Below are positions 63,040-64,000 of a stretch of 64,000 nt of DNA, piece by piece (positions within the stretch are counted from its first letter, which is position 1; each line of letters starts with the position of its first letter). The stretch lies in assembly GCF_024029435.1 (NCBI RefSeq), contig NZ_CP097118.1:124001-188000 (forward strand), in the 5' to 3' direction. Below the pieces are notes generated by a model. The model was not told the origin of the DNA and ran no database searches. It saw only the letters and a list, made by a program, of their open reading frames with translations. The stretch is from Fructilactobacillus hinvesii (GTDB lineage Bacteria > Bacillota > Bacilli > Lactobacillales > Lactobacillaceae). A program made the position numbers and the translations under genes.

Positions 63040-63879
63040 ATGATTCATATCGTCACAGATTCAACCGCGCAACTAACTCCCGAAGAAATTAAGGATAATG
63101 ACATCCATGTCATCCCGCTTCAAGTTAGCTTTGAAGGTAAAACTTATCAGGATAACGTGGACATTACCCGGCAGCAATTCTCCGAAATGCTACAAGATGA
63201 CGAAACGGAATTTCCCAAAACTAGCCAGCCATCTTTGGGTCAATTCGTAGAAACCTACGAAAAAATCTTAAAGGATGATCCAAAGGGTAGCATCATTTCA
63301 ATTCATCTTACCCATGTTATCAGTGGAACGGTTGAAACTGCTCGCTCCGCGGCTCAACAAGTAGAAGGTGACATCCACGTCATTGACAGTCAATCTACTG
63401 ACCGGGGCATGGCATTTGAAGTACTAAAGGCCGTTGAATTAGCTAAGCAAGGAAACACCGCTGATGAAATTGAAAAAGCTGTCTTGGCAATGATTCCAGA
63501 AATCAGTCTGCACGTGTTCGTGAACAGCTTTGATTACCTAGTTAAAGGTGGCCGAGCTAGTCGTGCCGTTGGTTTCATCTCTTCGCTGATTCAACTCAAA
63601 CCAGTCTTAGAACTAAAGGACGACCAACTAGTAATGGTAGCCAAATGTCGGGGTGCTAAGAAAATGCACAAGGTCCGCGATGAAATCACCGAAACCTTAA
63701 TTAACGATCCGAAGGTGAAGGAAGTCGGCTTATCCTACGTGGACTCTACGGAAGACGTTGACGCCGTGGCCGCTCGCATTAAGGAAGAACGCCCAGACAT
63801 TCACGTGTTGGTCCGCCTTACCTGCCCTGTCATTATGACCCACGTCGGTCCTGGTGGATTTGCCATTATTTACAACTAA
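63040..63879 (+). CDS. DegV family fatty-acid-binding protein
   Basis: This 279-residue protein begins MIHIVTDSTAQLTPEE, the DegV opening. Then KTSQPSLGQF, IHLTHVISGTVETAR, IDSQSTDRGMAF, YLVKGGRASRAVGF and the C-terminal THVGPGGFAIIYN, all family blocks. DegV/FakB proteins hold a fatty acid for phosphorylation by FakA, feeding membrane lipid synthesis; the partner is not in view. AAAGGAAG precedes the ATG. Confidence 0.93.
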   Translation: MIHIVTDSTAQLTPEEIKDNDIHVIPLQVSFEGKTYQDNVDITRQQFSEMLQDDETEFPKTSQPSLGQFVETYEKILKDDPKGSIISIHLTHVISGTVETARSAAQQVEGDIHVIDSQSTDRGMAFEVLKAVELAKQGNTADEIEKAVLAMIPEISLHVFVNSFDYLVKGGRASRAVGFISSLIQLKPVLELKDDQLVMVAKCRGAKKMHKVRDEITETLINDPKVKEVGLSYVDSTEDVDAVAARIKEERPDIHVLVRLTCPVIMTHVGPGGFAIIYN

Positions 63880-63896
63880 ATTTACGCATAAGAACC

Positions 63897-63947
63897 AAGC
63901 GCTCTCACAAAATTAGATCTATTTCTAATTCCATGAGAGTGCTTTTT
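63897..63947 (+). terminator. Terminator of degV
   Basis: GCTCTCA/TGAGAG and AATTAG/CTAATT arms with T5 at the end. The last 53 bp of the window show nothing further. Confidence 0.8.
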
Positions 63948-64000
63948 CGTTAATTAGCAACCATTTTTAACTATTTACATAAAGGTTAAAATTGTTGGTT

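Overview
The window is chromosomal DNA from a low-to-mid GC Gram-positive bacterium of the family Lactobacillaceae. Supporting signs are strong AGGAGG ribosome-binding sites, frequent GTG and TTG starts, paired D-lactate dehydrogenases, a ClpL with a CtsR operator, a GH70 glucansucrase with a KxYKxGKxW signal peptide, a WxL (csc-type) surface-protein cluster and an IMP dehydrogenase without CBS domains. The genus is not certain. The mix of sucrose enzymes and very large adhesive proteins fits an insect- or plant-associated heterofermentative lactobacillus (Fructilactobacillus/Apilactobacillus-like), but that is inference.

Layout. 1-4.3 kb: a partial YfhO-like membrane protein, a small membrane protein, a nitroreductase and two tandem D-2-hydroxyacid dehydrogenases, all on the minus strand. 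4.4-7.9 kb: an AT-rich island with a membrane acyltransferase, a second YfhO-like protein and a decayed ISL3-type element with intact ends. 7.9-23.2 kb: an exopolysaccharide region on the minus strand. It holds a 1906-residue glucansucrase whose C-terminus is eight MucBP-like repeats, and a Wzx/Wzy-type operon (LCP protein, unknown membrane protein, three glycosyltransferases, Wzy, UDP-galactopyranose mutase, Wzx, priming transferase) that predicts a galactofuranose-containing polymer. 23.4-34.3 kb: clpL, an OatA-type acyltransferase, a VTT membrane protein, an AbrB/Doc toxin-antitoxin pair, an Fe-S-type protein, a glucose dehydrogenase-type SDR, galU, an alpha/beta hydrolase and a ClC transporter. 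34.6-40.5 kb: hisS (short C-terminus), guaB, guaA, a HigA-like regulator and an M20 peptidase.

40.6-45.4 kb: two divergent XRE regulators share a palindrome-rich intergenic region. One of them leads a run of envelope genes (LysM protein, zinc-ribbon membrane protein, lipoprotein, membrane protein). 45.6-53.8 kb: a CPA1 antiporter and the WxL cluster. 53.8-58.4 kb: metF, a PAP2 phosphatase, a GT8 glycosyltransferase, a small unknown gene and scrB (GH32). 58.5-59.3 kb: a GNAT acetyltransferase preceded by a 56-codon ORF, which looks like a toxin-antitoxin pair. 59.4-62.9 kb: an MFS transporter translationally coupled to a short UvrA-like ABC protein. 63.0-63.9 kb: degV.

The main theme is cell-surface construction: glucan from sucrose, a Galf polysaccharide, O-acetylation and WxL/LysM/MucBP surface proteins. 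galU, glf and scrB supply or consume related sugars. The observations most worth a second look are the glucansucrase-MucBP chimera, the divergent XRE envelope locus, the GNAT/56-aa pair, the Doc protein lacking its catalytic histidine, and two genes whose best ribosome-binding site points to an AUU or AUC start.
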